From: Bacteroidota bacterium
Lineage (GTDB): Bacteria; Bacteroidota; Bacteroidia; Flavobacteriales_F; PHOS-HE28
Length of the DNA: 39,443 bases
NCBI GenBank assembly: GCA_018266475.1
Contig: JAFEAI010000263.1
Location: 1 to 39,443, forward strand
Direction: 5' to 3'
The notes under the pieces are model-generated. The model made no database searches, had not been told where the DNA came from, and saw only the letters and a program-made list of their open reading frames with translations. Positions within the stretch are counted from its first letter, which is position 1, and each line of letters begins with the position of its first letter. Shown one piece after another: positions 22,428-30,809 of this stretch. Both the position numbers and the translations under genes were made by a program.

Positions 22428-22886
22428 ATGGCCAAGCACAGTTACCTCCGCGATGGCCGGGCGCCGGTTCCGGTGGATCCCCGCGTAAGCGAACAGATGA
22501 GCCGCATCCGTTCCCGGAACACCGGCCCGGAACGTGTGCTGCGGAAGCTCTTGTCAACGGCCGGGATCAAGGGGTACCGGCTGAACTATGCCAAAGCACC
22601 GGGCAAGCCGGACATCGCCTTTGTGGGCCGCAAGGTGGCGGTGTTCGTCCACGGCTGCTTTTGGCACTGCTGCCCGCACTGCCAGCCGCCACGGCCAAAG
22701 ACCCACAAGGATTTTTGGGAGGAGAAGCTGGACCGCAACGTGCAGCGCGACCAGCGGAACGAACGGGAGCTCCGAAAGGCCGGTTGGCGGGTGGTCACCG
22801 TGTGGGAATGCAGGTTGAAAAAGGCGCCGGGCGCCGTGTTGCGCCGCGTGGAGCGGGCGTTGTCGGCCGGGCACCTTCACGGCTGA
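22428..22886 (+). CDS. vsr: Very short patch repair endonuclease
   Basis: A 152-aa protein. Vsr landmarks are MSRIRSRNTGPERVLRKLL, GKPDIAF with the catalytic Asp, VAVFVHGCFWHCCPHC with the active-site His and zinc-binding Cys/His, RNVQRDQRNERELRKAGW, and VWECRLKK. Vsr nicks 5' of T in T:G mismatches arising from deamination of 5-methylcytosine and directs short-patch repair. It normally accompanies a DNA cytosine-5 methyltransferase; none is present in this window. GAACTTTG, one mismatch from TAnnTTTG, lies 13 nt upstream of the ATG. The gene overlaps the convergent DUF6787 gene by 10 nt. Confidence 0.95.
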   Translation: MAKHSYLRDGRAPVPVDPRVSEQMSRIRSRNTGPERVLRKLLSTAGIKGYRLNYAKAPGKPDIAFVGRKVAVFVHGCFWHCCPHCQPPRPKTHKDFWEEKLDRNVQRDQRNERELRKAGWRVVTVWECRLKKAPGAVLRRVERALSAGHLHG

Positions 22887-23215
22887 TGGCCGGCCGGGCG
22901 GGCCTTGCGGCGGAAGAGCCTTCCGAAGAACCGCTTTTCATAGGCCCAGAAAAATGTGAACTGGCCGAGCAGTGCGCCGTACACCAGGAGCACCAGGTTG
23001 TAGAACGGCAGGATCAGGATGTAATAGAGGATGGAGAACAGCAGTGGCTGCTCCCCGTCCTCGGTGAAGAAGCCCACCACGGGGCGCTTCAGGAGCATCA
23101 CGGTGAGGCCGGTGCATGCAAAGGCGAGCAGGATAAGCACCACCCGCACGGGCCCCACGCCCCAGCGCTTGCCCAAGCGCTGCATCCAGCCCGGTCCCGC
23201 CGTTTCGTCCTTCAT
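22877..23215 (-). CDS. DUF6787 family membrane protein
   Basis: A 112-aa protein with two long hydrophobic segments (about residues 23-45 and 58-85). The family pattern is a KRWG start, a helix with FACTGLTVMLLKRP, then YYILILPFYNLVLLVYGALLGQFTFFWAYEKRFFGR. This GQ-FF-K/R end is typical of small Flavobacteriales membrane proteins grouped as DUF6787. Function unknown. Its 3' end overlaps vsr by 10 nt in convergent orientation. The start at 23215 is the only reasonable one before the hydrophobic core. Confidence 0.75.
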   Translation of the reverse strand: MKDETAGPGWMQRLGKRWGVGPVRVVLILLAFACTGLTVMLLKRPVVGFFTEDGEQPLLFSILYYILILPFYNLVLLVYGALLGQFTFFWAYEKRFFGRLFRRKARPAGHQP

Positions 23216-23253
23216 GCCGGGTGCTAAGTTCGGGCTTTCCGCAGTGTGTGGCG

Positions 23254-23297
23254 GGCAACGGAAACGGGCGGAAGTCGCCTCCCGCCCGTTTGTTGCC
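23254..23297 (-). terminator. Terminator-like hairpin after the PD40 lipoprotein gene
   Basis: AAACGGGCGG (23262-23271) pairs with CCGCCCGTTT (23282-23291); the stem extends with GGCAAC (23254-23259) and GTTGCC (23292-23297) past a 2-nt bulge. It lies 18 nt beyond the stop at 23316 and before the DUF6787 start, fitting a terminator for the minus-strand PD40 gene. Confidence 0.6.
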
Positions 23298-23315
23298 GGA
23301 TAGTGCTGCGGAAGC

Positions 23316-24449
23316 TCACTCCTTCCACTTGGCGATGAACAGGTTTGTTTCGTGGTTCACGCCGCCGCGGTTGCTGCTGAACACAAGGTATTTGCCATCG
23401 CGGCTGAACACCGGGAAGGCATCGAACATGTCCGAATTGGTCAGGGGCTCCAAGCCCTGGCCGTCGGTGCCGATCAGGTACAGGGTGAAGGGGAATCCGC
23501 GCTGGCTCTTGTAGTTGCTTGCGAAGATGATGTGCTTGCCGTCCGGGTGCCAGTAGGGCGCCCAGTTGGCCTGCCCCAGGGAGGTGATCTGCTTGGCATC
23601 GCTGCCGTCGGCATTGGCGATGTAGAGTTCCATCTGGGTGGGCTGCACCAGCCCTTGCTTCAGCAGGTCCTTGTATTCCTTGATGGCTGCGGGCGTCTTT
23701 GGGCGGGAAGCGCGCCAAACGAGCTTGCTGCCGTCCGGGCTGAAGAAGGCGCCGCCGTCGTAGCCCAGTTCATGGGTGATCTGCTTCACGTCGCTGCCGT
23801 CGATGTTCATGGTGTAAAGGTCCAGGTCGCCATTGCGCATGCTGGTGAACACGATGCGGTCGCCCTTGGGTGAAACGGTGCCTTCGGCATCATAGCCCGG
23901 GGTGTCGGTGAGGCGCTTGAGGATGTTTCCCTTGAGGTCGGTGGTGAAGATGTCGAAGCTGGGGTAGATGGGCCAGGTGTATTTGCCGCCGGGCACGTGC
24001 GGGGGCACGGGCGGGCAGGCCGTATCGGCCAGGTAGGTGCTGGCAAAAAGCACCGTGGTATCGCCGGGCAGGAAATAGCTGCAGGTGGTGCGGCCCCCGG
24101 TGGTGCTCAGTTTCACGGGCTGGTTGTTGCGCAGGTTGTCGGTGAAGGGGTTGAAGAAGTAGATCTGGTCGCAGTGGTCGCCCCATGCCGGCACATTGGC
24201 CTGGAAGACCAGCTTCTTGCCGTCAAAGCTCCAATAGGCCTCCGCATTGTCCCCGCCGAAGGTGAGCTGCCGCAGGTGCTCAAAGTGCTTGTGCTCCATG
24301 GAATCGATCAACGAATCCGCGTTCCAGTAAAGGCTGTCCAGGCCATCGGCAGCTGCAACGGCGGGCGCAGGAGGCGGGGGCGGCGGAGGGGTTTGGGAGT
24401 TGCACGCCAGCAGCGCGATCAAGGGCAAAAGAGCGATCTTCTTGTTCAT
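23316..24449 (-). CDS. PD40/TolB-like beta-propeller lipoprotein
   Basis: A 377-aa protein with a lipoprotein signal peptide (MNKKIALLPLIALLAC, lipobox LLAC) followed by a Pro-rich linker. Six or so PD40 blades follow: YWSFDGKKLVFQAN, TVSPKGDRIVFTSM, FFSPDGSKLVWRAS, YWHPDGKHIIFASN and VFSRDGKYLVFSSN, with DLYTMNIDGSDVKQIT and ELYIANADGSDAKQIT connecting strands. This is the TolB-like propeller seen in many Bacteroidota surface lipoproteins. Partner and role are unknown. The start at 24449 places the lipobox correctly; the frame extends to 24485 without signal-peptide features. Confidence 0.88.
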   Translation of the reverse strand: MNKKIALLPLIALLACNSQTPPPPPPPAPAVAAADGLDSLYWNADSLIDSMEHKHFEHLRQLTFGGDNAEAYWSFDGKKLVFQANVPAWGDHCDQIYFFNPFTDNLRNNQPVKLSTTGGRTTCSYFLPGDTTVLFASTYLADTACPPVPPHVPGGKYTWPIYPSFDIFTTDLKGNILKRLTDTPGYDAEGTVSPKGDRIVFTSMRNGDLDLYTMNIDGSDVKQITHELGYDGGAFFSPDGSKLVWRASRPKTPAAIKEYKDLLKQGLVQPTQMELYIANADGSDAKQITSLGQANWAPYWHPDGKHIIFASNYKSQRGFPFTLYLIGTDGQGLEPLTNSDMFDAFPVFSRDGKYLVFSSNRGGVNHETNLFIAKWKE

Positions 24450-24613
24450 GATTTTGAATGGGGCCGCGAAATTACCAGGGAACACCCGCCGATCGTCAGG
24501 CTAGGGCAAGGTTGTTCCGCCAGGTGCCCCGGGAAGTGCATGGGCCATGCGCTGCATGGGCTTTCCCCGGATGGCTTGCCAAACCGCAAGCGCGCAACGT
24601 AGCCTTCCAACGG

Positions 24614-24664
24614 TTGATAACTCGCAAGACGGGGAAACTTGACGGAAACCCGATTAGTTATCAA
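24614..24664. promoter_or_regulatory. 8-bp dyad upstream of the sugar dehydrogenase gene
   Basis: TTGATAAC (24614-24621) and GTTATCAA (24657-24664), perfect inverted repeat with a 35-nt spacer, ending 46 nt before the ATG at 24711. CAATTTCG (24662-24669) overlaps its right arm and resembles a -7 element. Operator or coincidence. The rest of the 261-bp spacer (24450-24710) shows nothing recognisable. Confidence 0.3.
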
Positions 24665-24710
24665 TTTCGTGCGGCCAAATGAAAATTTCCTTCGACCAAA
24701 ATCCGGGCTC

Positions 24711-27700
24711 ATGAACGGGTATCACAAATGGATTTCGATGCTGGTGGCGGGCGCTGCTTGTGTTTCAGCTTGCACAGGGGTGACGGCACAAACGGTTCCC
24801 GCCGGGTTCAATGATGCGGTGGTGGTAAGCGGGTTCACCGAACCGGTGGGTTTCACCTTTGATGCCAACAACCGGCTGTACGTATGGGAGAAGGGCGGGA
24901 AAGTGTGGATCGTGGAGAACGGTGTACGGCTGCCGTCGCCCTTGGTCGACATCAGCGAGGAAGTAGGCAACTGGCGCGATCACGGCATGCTGGGCTTCGC
25001 CCTGGACCCCAACTTCCTCAGCAACGGGTACATCTACCTGTTCTATACGGTGGACCGGCATTACCTGATGAACTACGGCACGGCCAACTACAATCCGGCC
25101 ACCAACGAATACTACAGTGCCACCATCATGCGGCTTACCCGCTACACGGCCACGGGGCCTTCCTACACTACGACAAGTGCGGCCAGCCGCAAGGTGCTGA
25201 TCGGAGAAACCAAGGAGACGGGGATCCCGCTGCTGTATGAATCCCACAGCACGGGGTCCTTGGTGTTCGGCAGCGACGGCACGCTGATGCTTACGGCAGG
25301 GGACGGGGCCAGCTACAACGTGGCGGACGTGGGCAACGATGCCCAGACCTATTATGCACAAGCACTTGCGGACGGGATCATCAGGCCGGATGAGAACGTG
25401 GGGGCCTTGCGTGCACAAATGGTGAACAGCATGAACGGGAAAATGCTGCGGGTGGATCCCGCCACCGGCGATGGCGTGCCTGGCAACCCGTTCTATGATG
25501 CGGCAGCTCCCCGCGCACCGCGCAGCCGCGTGTGGGCATTGGGGCTTCGCAATCCGTACCGCTTCACGCGCCGGCCCGGCACCGGCAGCAGCAATCCGGC
25601 CGATGCAAACCCGGGGTCCTTCTACATCGGCGATGTGGGCTGGTATACCTGGGAGGAGATGAACGTGTGCCACATGGGCGGGCAGAACTTCGGATGGCCG
25701 CTGTACGAAGGCATGGGGCCGAGCCCTTCCTATCCCCAGGCGCTTACGCAGCACCAGGGCGCCCCCAACCCGTTGTTCGGCCAAAGCGGCTGCGCCAAGC
25801 AGTACTTCGATTTCCAGGACCTGATCGCCCAGGAGACCCCCAGCCACCCGTTGGGGCTTCCGAACCCGTGCGATCCCGGGCAAATGATCCCCCCGAACAT
25901 TCCGGTGTTCATGCACAGCCGGCCGGTGATCGACTGGGTCCATGGCAATGAATCGCGGTGCAGCGCCTTCAATGGCAATACGGCCGTGCAGTTCGACCTG
26001 GACGACCCCGCATCGCCCGTGCCGGGACCCAGGTTCGGCGGCAATGCCTCCGTTGGCGGCACCTTCATACAGGGCACCGGGTGGCCCGTGGGCTACCAGG
26101 GCAGCTACTTTATGGCGGATTATGGCGGGGCCTGGGTGCGCCGCGTGGTGATGGACCAAAACGATGAAGCCGTGCAGGCATTCAACTTCGCCACCAACAT
26201 GGGGGCCATCGTGTTCCTTCGGGAAGGGCCCGATGGCGCGCTTTGGTATGTGCGCTATGAAACCGGGCAGGTCCGCAAGATCTCCCCCCTGGGGTACACC
26301 AACCTGCCCCCGGTGGCCGTGGCGCAACAAGATCTGCTTTACGGGCCGGGGCCGCTGGCCGTGCAATTCACCGGCAGCAACAGCACCGACCCCGAGAACG
26401 GACCGCTCACCTATTACTGGAATTTCGGGGATGGCGCGAACAGCACCAGCGCCGATCCCTCCCACACCTTCACCGCCGCGCCCGGAGTGCCAACCGTGTA
26501 TACGGTCACCCTTACCGTGCGCGACAACCAGAACCAGCCGAACACGGCCACCCTGCTGGTGAACGTGAACAATACGCCGCCCTCGGTGGCCATTACCAGC
26601 TTCCCCGACGGGCAGCTCTACCCGGTGGGCAAGGACACCACCTTTGCCCTGCAGGCAGCAGTGAGCGATGCGGAAAGCCCGAACGCACAGTTGACCTATT
26701 CGTGGCAAACCGTGCTGCATCACAATACGCACATCCATCCCGAGTCGCCGGACCATGCAGTGTCCTCCTCCACGGTGATCACCGGCATTGGCTGCTATGA
26801 TGAATCCTTCCACTATGAGGTAAATCTTACGGTAACCGATCCCGGCGGCCTGAGCACCACGGTGGTGAACCACCTGTACCCGGATTGCGCCCGGATAGCG
26901 CCGACACCCGTGATCACGGCTTCCGTGGTACAGGGGCTGGTGCCGTTTTCCAGCGTGCTGGACGCCAGCCAAAGCGTGGACAACGGCACCATCGTGTCCT
27001 ACCAGTGGGACCTCGGCGACGGCACCTTCGCTACAGGCCCGGTGGTGAACAAGACCTTTACGGAAACCGGGGATTACACGGTGAAGCTCACCGTTACGGA
27101 CAACGACGGGCTGTCCGCGAGCACCACGGTGGTGATCCGGGGGTACAACATGGACCCGCCGCAGTGCGTGGGGCCGGTGGGAAGCGTGCTGCGGGAGTAC
27201 TGGACGGGTGTGTACGGAGCCACCGTCAACGACTTGGTGAACAGTCCGAACTATCCATCTTCACCTTCCGGGACCACCTATCCCACGAGCATTCGCGGGC
27301 CTGTGAACTATGCCAACAACTACGGCACCCGGATGCGGGGATACATCATTCCCTCCACCACGGGCAAGTACACGTTCAACATCACCGCCGATGATGCCGG
27401 CGTGTTCTACCTAAGCCCCAATGCCGAACCCGCGCTCAAGCAGGCGGTGTGCTTCGCGCCCGCCTACACCAACGACACCGAGTACAACAAATACCCGAGC
27501 CAGCGCAGCGACACGATCAACCTGGTGGCGGGGAAGTACTATTACTTCGAGGTGTTGCACAAGGAGGCCTCCGGTGGCGACCACATTACCGTGCGATGGA
27601 CCCGGCCCGGCAATCCGGTGCTTGCCGAAGTAGGGGGGAGCAATGTGGCCCGCTGGACGGACTGCGGCCCCAGCGTGAAACTGCGGGTAGTGCTGGGTGG

Positions 27701-28409
27701 AGCATTCGATCCCGCGACGGGAATGATGCGCGATGACCTGCGGACCCATGCACTGATCCCTGCCCAGGAGCCCTATACGGCATTGGGCTTTCCGCAGGCC
27801 GGGGGAGGCGGAGGGGAAGTGGTGCCGCAAGCTTTGTTGAACGTTGCGGGAAAGAACGCCATCGTGGATTGGGTGCTGGTGGAACTGCGCAACAAGGCGA
27901 ATCCTGCGCAAGTGCTGGCCACCAAGGCGGCCTTGGTACAGCGCGACGGGGATGTGGTGGGCACGGACGGATACGCCAAGCTCATCTTCGGGCTTCCGGC
28001 GGACAATTATTACATCGCCATCCGGCACCGCAACCACCTTGGGGCCATGGTGAACGCGGCTACAACGGTGGACGGAAAAGGCGCAATGGTCGATTTTACA
28101 CGGCCTTCCAACGCGACATACGGCATCGCTGCATGCAAGCAGGTGAGCACTGACAAGATGGCCCTCTGGTCCGGCAATGCGGTGAAGGACGGGTACTTGA
28201 AGTACACCGGTGCAAACAACGACCGCGATGCGATCCTGGTGAAGGTGGGCAGCGGAGTTCCCACGGCCACCACGCCCGGCTACTTCCCCGAGGATGTAAA
28301 CCTGGACGGACGTGTCCAATACACCGGGGCGAACAACGACAGGGAGCCTGTGCTGTTGAACATCGGCGGCATGAATGCCGTGGGCACGCGGGTGGAGCAA
28401 CTGCCTTGA
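24711..28409 (+). CDS. Secreted GSDH-type sugar dehydrogenase with PKD and PA14 domains
   Basis: A 1232-aa protein with a signal peptide (ISMLVAGAACVSACTGVTAQ). Residues about 30-525 form a glucose/sorbosone dehydrogenase propeller: GMLGFALDPNF, the catalytic-His segment ESHSTGSLVFGSDGTL near residue 178, WALGLRNPYRF, and GPDGALWYVRYETGQVRKIS. PKD domains are at about 530-620 (YYWNFGDGANS) and 732-815 (YQWDLGDGTF), with an Ig-like stretch between. A PA14 domain spans about 823-985 (LREYWTGVYG, TTGKYTFNITADDAG). The C-terminal 245 residues are a Bacteroidota cassette beginning VKLRVVLGGAFDPATG, containing two EF-hand/dockerin-like DGYLKYTGANNDRD repeats and ending EQLP. Such enzymes oxidise sugars with PQQ; cofactor use here is inferred. 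The start at 24711 is set by the signal peptide. Confidence 0.88.
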   Translation: MNGYHKWISMLVAGAACVSACTGVTAQTVPAGFNDAVVVSGFTEPVGFTFDANNRLYVWEKGGKVWIVENGVRLPSPLVDISEEVGNWRDHGMLGFALDPNFLSNGYIYLFYTVDRHYLMNYGTANYNPATNEYYSATIMRLTRYTATGPSYTTTSAASRKVLIGETKETGIPLLYESHSTGSLVFGSDGTLMLTAGDGASYNVADVGNDAQTYYAQALADGIIRPDENVGALRAQMVNSMNGKMLRVDPATGDGVPGNPFYDAAAPRAPRSRVWALGLRNPYRFTRRPGTGSSNPADANPGSFYIGDVGWYTWEEMNVCHMGGQNFGWPLYEGMGPSPSYPQALTQHQGAPNPLFGQSGCAKQYFDFQDLIAQETPSHPLGLPNPCDPGQMIPPNIPVFMHSRPVIDWVHGNESRCSAFNGNTAVQFDLDDPASPVPGPRFGGNASVGGTFIQGTGWPVGYQGSYFMADYGGAWVRRVVMDQNDEAVQAFNFATNMGAIVFLREGPDGALWYVRYETGQVRKISPLGYTNLPPVAVAQQDLLYGPGPLAVQFTGSNSTDPENGPLTYYWNFGDGANSTSADPSHTFTAAPGVPTVYTVTLTVRDNQNQPNTATLLVNVNNTPPSVAITSFPDGQLYPVGKDTTFALQAAVSDAESPNAQLTYSWQTVLHHNTHIHPESPDHAVSSSTVITGIGCYDESFHYEVNLTVTDPGGLSTTVVNHLYPDCARIAPTPVITASVVQGLVPFSSVLDASQSVDNGTIVSYQWDLGDGTFATGPVVNKTFTETGDYTVKLTVTDNDGLSASTTVVIRGYNMDPPQCVGPVGSVLREYWTGVYGATVNDLVNSPNYPSSPSGTTYPTSIRGPVNYANNYGTRMRGYIIPSTTGKYTFNITADDAGVFYLSPNAEPALKQAVCFAPAYTNDTEYNKYPSQRSDTINLVAGKYYYFEVLHKEASGGDHITVRWTRPGNPVLAEVGGSNVARWTDCGPSVKLRVVLGGAFDPATGMMRDDLRTHALIPAQEPYTALGFPQAGGGGGEVVPQALLNVAGKNAIVDWVLVELRNKANPAQVLATKAALVQRDGDVVGTDGYAKLIFGLPADNYYIAIRHRNHLGAMVNAATTVDGKGAMVDFTRPSNATYGIAACKQVSTDKMALWSGNAVKDGYLKYTGANNDRDAILVKVGSGVPTATTPGYFPEDVNLDGRVQYTGANNDREPVLLNIGGMNAVGTRVEQLP

Positions 28410-28428
28410 CGGAGGCTTCGCCCCGAAC

Positions 28429-28464
28429 GCAGGAAAGCCGCCCCGTTGGGGGCGGCTTTCCTGC
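28429..28464. terminator. Bidirectional terminator between convergent genes
   Basis: Perfect 16-bp arms, GCAGGAAAGCCGCCCC (28429-28444) and GGGGCGGCTTTCCTGC (28449-28464), with a GTTG loop. It lies 19 nt after the sugar dehydrogenase stop and 24 nt from the end of the convergent AhpD-like gene, and can serve both. Confidence 0.85.
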
Positions 28465-28488
28465 TTGAATGCACCGGGTTCGGTACGG

Positions 28489-29085
28489 TCAGCACACGAT
28501 ACGGTCGTAGCTGGCCACCACCGATGCGATGCGGATGGCGTCCCAGACCTGTTCTTCGGAAGCGCCCAGCGCGATCAGGGAAGCCTCGTGGCTCTTCACG
28601 CATTGTTCACAGCCGTTCACCGCGCTCACCGCCAGGCTCATCAGCTCAAAGAGGTGCTTTCCCGTGGCGGGGTTCATCATGATGTTCATGCGCAGGCCGG
28701 GGCGCAGCTCATTGTACTTCTCCTTGGCGGCGAAGTGGCGGAAGCGGTAGAGCACGTTGTTGGCGGCAAGCAGGCTGGCACAGGCTACGGCCTCGGCCGT
28801 TTCCTCGGCGGTTGCACCCGCTTGTGAGGCCGATTGCCCGAAGTGGGCCGTCAACGGGCCGTTCTTCTGGTTGGCCGCCACGCTAAGGGCCAGCAGCGCC
28901 GCTTCCTTTTCGTTGAGGTGCGCGCTTTTCAGCACGGCCTTCAGGTTCAGCTTCAGGTCCCGGGCATACCGCGAAGGCACGGTGCCCAGCAGCTGCAAGG
29001 CCGCATTGGCATGGCCTGCGGGCGCGCCCACTTCCTCAAGCAGGGCGGCGGTACCCTCTTCGTAGGTCATCAAGGCGCCGCTCAT
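28489..29085 (-). CDS. AhpD-like alkyl hydroperoxidase (carboxymuconolactone decarboxylase fold)
   Basis: A 198-aa all-helical protein of AhpD length. The redox motif is NGCEQCVKSHE with Cys159, Cys162 and His166, in the usual AhpD position near the C-terminus. The residue before the second Cys is Gln, whereas M. tuberculosis AhpD has His there, so the relay may differ. LALSVAANQKNGPLTAHF and ACASLLAANNVLYRFRHF are typical helices. AhpD supplies electrons to AhpC-type peroxiredoxin. The ATG at 29085 lies 1 nt after the peroxiredoxin stop (TGAGATG), so the two are coupled; MTYEEG five residues later is an alternative start. Confidence 0.92.
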   Translation of the reverse strand: MSGALMTYEEGTAALLEEVGAPAGHANAALQLLGTVPSRYARDLKLNLKAVLKSAHLNEKEAALLALSVAANQKNGPLTAHFGQSASQAGATAEETAEAVACASLLAANNVLYRFRHFAAKEKYNELRPGLRMNIMMNPATGKHLFELMSLAVSAVNGCEQCVKSHEASLIALGASEEQVWDAIRIASVVASYDRIVC

Positions 29086-29086
29086 C

Positions 29087-29668
29087 TCAGTTCAGCGTGG
29101 CCTCGCCCTTGGTCCAGTTGCAGGGGCAGAGTTCGTCGGTCTGCAGGGCGTCCAGTACGCGCAGCACTTCATCCACGCTGCGGCCCACGCTCAGGTCGTA
29201 CGCGCTCACCCAGCGGATGATGCCGTCCGGGTCGATGATGTAGGTGACGCGGTAGGCCACCTTTTCATCGGCCGTCAGGATCCCCAGCTCCTCGGAGAGG
29301 CTCTTGCTGGTGTCGGCCAGCATGGGGAACTTCAGGTCCTTCAGGTCGGCGTGGTCGCGGCGCCAGGCCACGTGCACGAACTCGCTGTCGGTGCTTGCGC
29401 CGATCAGTTGCGTGTTGCGGTCCTTGAACTCGCCGACCGCCTTGTTGAAGGCGGCGATCTCCGTGGGGCACACGAAGGTGAAATCCTTCGGCCACCAGAA
29501 CATCACCGTCCAGCGGCCCGGCGTGTTGGTCAGTTCATCGCTGGTCAGTTCCGTGAACTCCTTGCCCTTATCAGTGCTCACGCAGGCCTTTTTCCTGAAG
29601 AGCGGGAATCGGCTGCCCAAGCCTACCATGCGCTGCGGGGCCATCTGCACTTGTCCTTTGGTTTCCAT
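29087..29668 (-). CDS. AhpC/TSA-type 2-Cys peroxiredoxin
   Basis: A 193-aa protein. The peroxidatic cysteine is Cys67 in DFTFVCPTEIAAF. The C-terminal DELCPCNW carries two cysteines (181 and 183), one of which can resolve the sulfenic acid. WRRDHADLKDLKFPMLAD and YIIDPDGIIRWVSAYDLSVG are typical AhpC segments. It reduces hydrogen peroxide and organic hydroperoxides in the cytoplasm, presumably recharged by the AhpD-like partner. The start at 29668 is chosen because the longer frame runs through the promoter. It is divergent from oxyR, with a full TTTG-N19-GATCTTTG promoter and a dyad between them. Confidence 0.95.
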   Translation of the reverse strand: METKGQVQMAPQRMVGLGSRFPLFRKKACVSTDKGKEFTELTSDELTNTPGRWTVMFWWPKDFTFVCPTEIAAFNKAVGEFKDRNTQLIGASTDSEFVHVAWRRDHADLKDLKFPMLADTSKSLSEELGILTADEKVAYRVTYIIDPDGIIRWVSAYDLSVGRSVDEVLRVLDALQTDELCPCNWTKGEATLN

Positions 29669-29720
29669 AGTGGTTGGTTGTTTTTTCAGGCCGGTTGCCG
29701 GCCCGTGGTTGTTCCGGGTG

Positions 29721-29751
29721 CAAAGATCGCCTTCCTGTGTCATTTATCAAA
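29721..29751 (-). promoter_or_regulatory. Peroxiredoxin promoter
   Basis: On the minus strand TTTG (29751-29748), exactly 19 nt, then GATCTTTG (29728-29721). The -33 element overlaps the left half of the TTATCA/TGATAA dyad, a place where OxyR-type regulators usually act. Confidence 0.6.
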
Positions 29752-29770
29752 CTGAATTAGTCAATGATAA
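29744..29770. promoter_or_regulatory. Candidate OxyR operator in the divergent prx-oxyR spacer
   Basis: TTATCA (29744-29749) and TGATAA (29765-29770), inverted repeat with a 15-nt spacer (21 nt centre to centre, two helical turns). It overlaps the peroxiredoxin -33 element and lies 20 nt upstream of the oxyR -7 element. Confidence 0.4.
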
Positions 29771-29789
29771 GATAGATGCCATGAATAAG

Positions 29790-29797
29790 TAACTTTG
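29790..29797 (+). promoter_or_regulatory. -7 element of oxyR (TAACTTTG)
   Basis: Exact TAnnTTTG match, 6 nt before the ATG at 29804, implying a leaderless or nearly leaderless message. No TTTG at the expected -33 position, consistent with regulator-dependent or weak transcription. Confidence 0.5.
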
Positions 29798-29803
29798 CCC
29801 CGC

Positions 29804-30754
29804 ATGACGGTCCAGCAGCTCCAGTACATCGTGGCGATCGATGCGCACCGGCACTTTGCACGGGCGGCCGAGGCCTGCTTTGTTACGCAGCCCACGCTGA
29901 GCAGCATGGTGAAGAAGCTGGAGGAGGAGCTTGGCGTGGTGCTTTTCGACCGCAGCCGCATGCCGGTGGTGCCCACGGAGGAAGGCCGCGCGATCATCGA
30001 CCAGGCCCGGAGCGTGCTGAAGGAGGTGCAAGTACTGAAGGACCTGGCCAATGCCACGCGCGGTGAACACGGGGGCGAGCTGCGCATCGGCATGATCCCC
30101 ACCTTGGCGCCTTACCTGTTGCCCTTGTTCCTGGGCGAGCTGCTCCGGTTGCATCCCAAGATGCACGTTAGCGTGGAGGAACTGACCACGGAAGCGATCA
30201 CGGACCGGTTGGAGCACGGCCAATTGGACGTGGGCGTGCTGGCCACCCCGCTGGGCATTCCGGGCTTGCACGAGGATCCGCTGTTCATGGAACGCTTCAT
30301 GTTGTACGTGTCCCCCCGGGAAGGGATCGGCCAAAAGCATTACGTCCTGCCCTCGGAGATCCGTGCGGACCGGCTTTGGCTGCTGGAGGAAGGCCATTGC
30401 CTGCGCTCGCAGGTGGTGGACCTGTGCGAACTGCGTGAGCAGCGGGCGGGGGAGGGCCGGTTCGCCTATGTCTCCGGCAGCATCGAGGCATTGATGCGCA
30501 TGGTGGACGCCCAAGGCGGGCTCACCGTGGTGCCGGAGCTGGCCACGGTGGGCATGGCGCCTGGGCAGGCAGCATGCCTGCGCCAGTTCAAGTCACCGGT
30601 GCCGGTGCGGGAGATCGCCTTGGTAACGTGGCGCCACTCCTTGAAGGCCAGATTGTTGCTCTTGCTGAAGGAGCGGATCATGGCTGCCGTGGCACCGCAC
30701 CTGCACCCTGTGCGCACCCCCCGGGTGATGCCCGTGGGGCAAGGGAAGCAGTAA
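29804..30754 (+). CDS. oxyR: OxyR-type LysR regulator of peroxide response
   Basis: A 316-aa LysR-type protein. The N-terminal winged helix reads [20 protein letters not shown], then [20 protein letters not shown]. The sensor domain has [12 protein letters not shown], with cysteines at positions 199 and 208, the same spacing and even the same numbers as the E. coli OxyR disulfide pair. Peroxide oxidation of these cysteines switches OxyR to an activator. It is divergent from the peroxiredoxin/AhpD operon, the expected target. The ATG at 29804 is preferred to TTG at 29795, because that TTG is part of the TAACTTTG promoter element. The C-terminus is a little longer than usual (ending PVGQGKQ). 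Confidence 0.94.
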   Translation: MTVQQLQYIVAIDAHRHFARAAEACFVTQPTLSSMVKKLEEELGVVLFDRSRMPVVPTEEGRAIIDQARSVLKEVQVLKDLANATRGEHGGELRIGMIPTLAPYLLPLFLGELLRLHPKMHVSVEELTTEAITDRLEHGQLDVGVLATPLGIPGLHEDPLFMERFMLYVSPREGIGQKHYVLPSEIRADRLWLLEEGHCLRSQVVDLCELREQRAGEGRFAYVSGSIEALMRMVDAQGGLTVVPELATVGMAPGQAACLRQFKSPVPVREIALVTWRHSLKARLLLLLKERIMAAVAPHLHPVRTPRVMPVGQGKQ

Positions 30755-30757
30755 TAA

Positions 30758-30789
30758 TTTTGCAACTGTGGCGGATGGTGTTACCTTCG
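30758..30789 (+). promoter_or_regulatory. rpmG promoter
   Basis: TTTTG (30758-30762), exactly 19 nt, then TACCTTCG (30782-30789), 20 nt before the rpmG ATG. It is identical in both boxes and in spacing to the promoter at 18358. Confidence 0.75.
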
Positions 30790-30809
30790 CGCCCCATTCC
30801 CAGAAAGCG

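Noticed and set aside
24765-26972. 735-aa open frame on the minus strand
   Set aside because: Antisense shadow of the sugar dehydrogenase; low-complexity composition and no domain.
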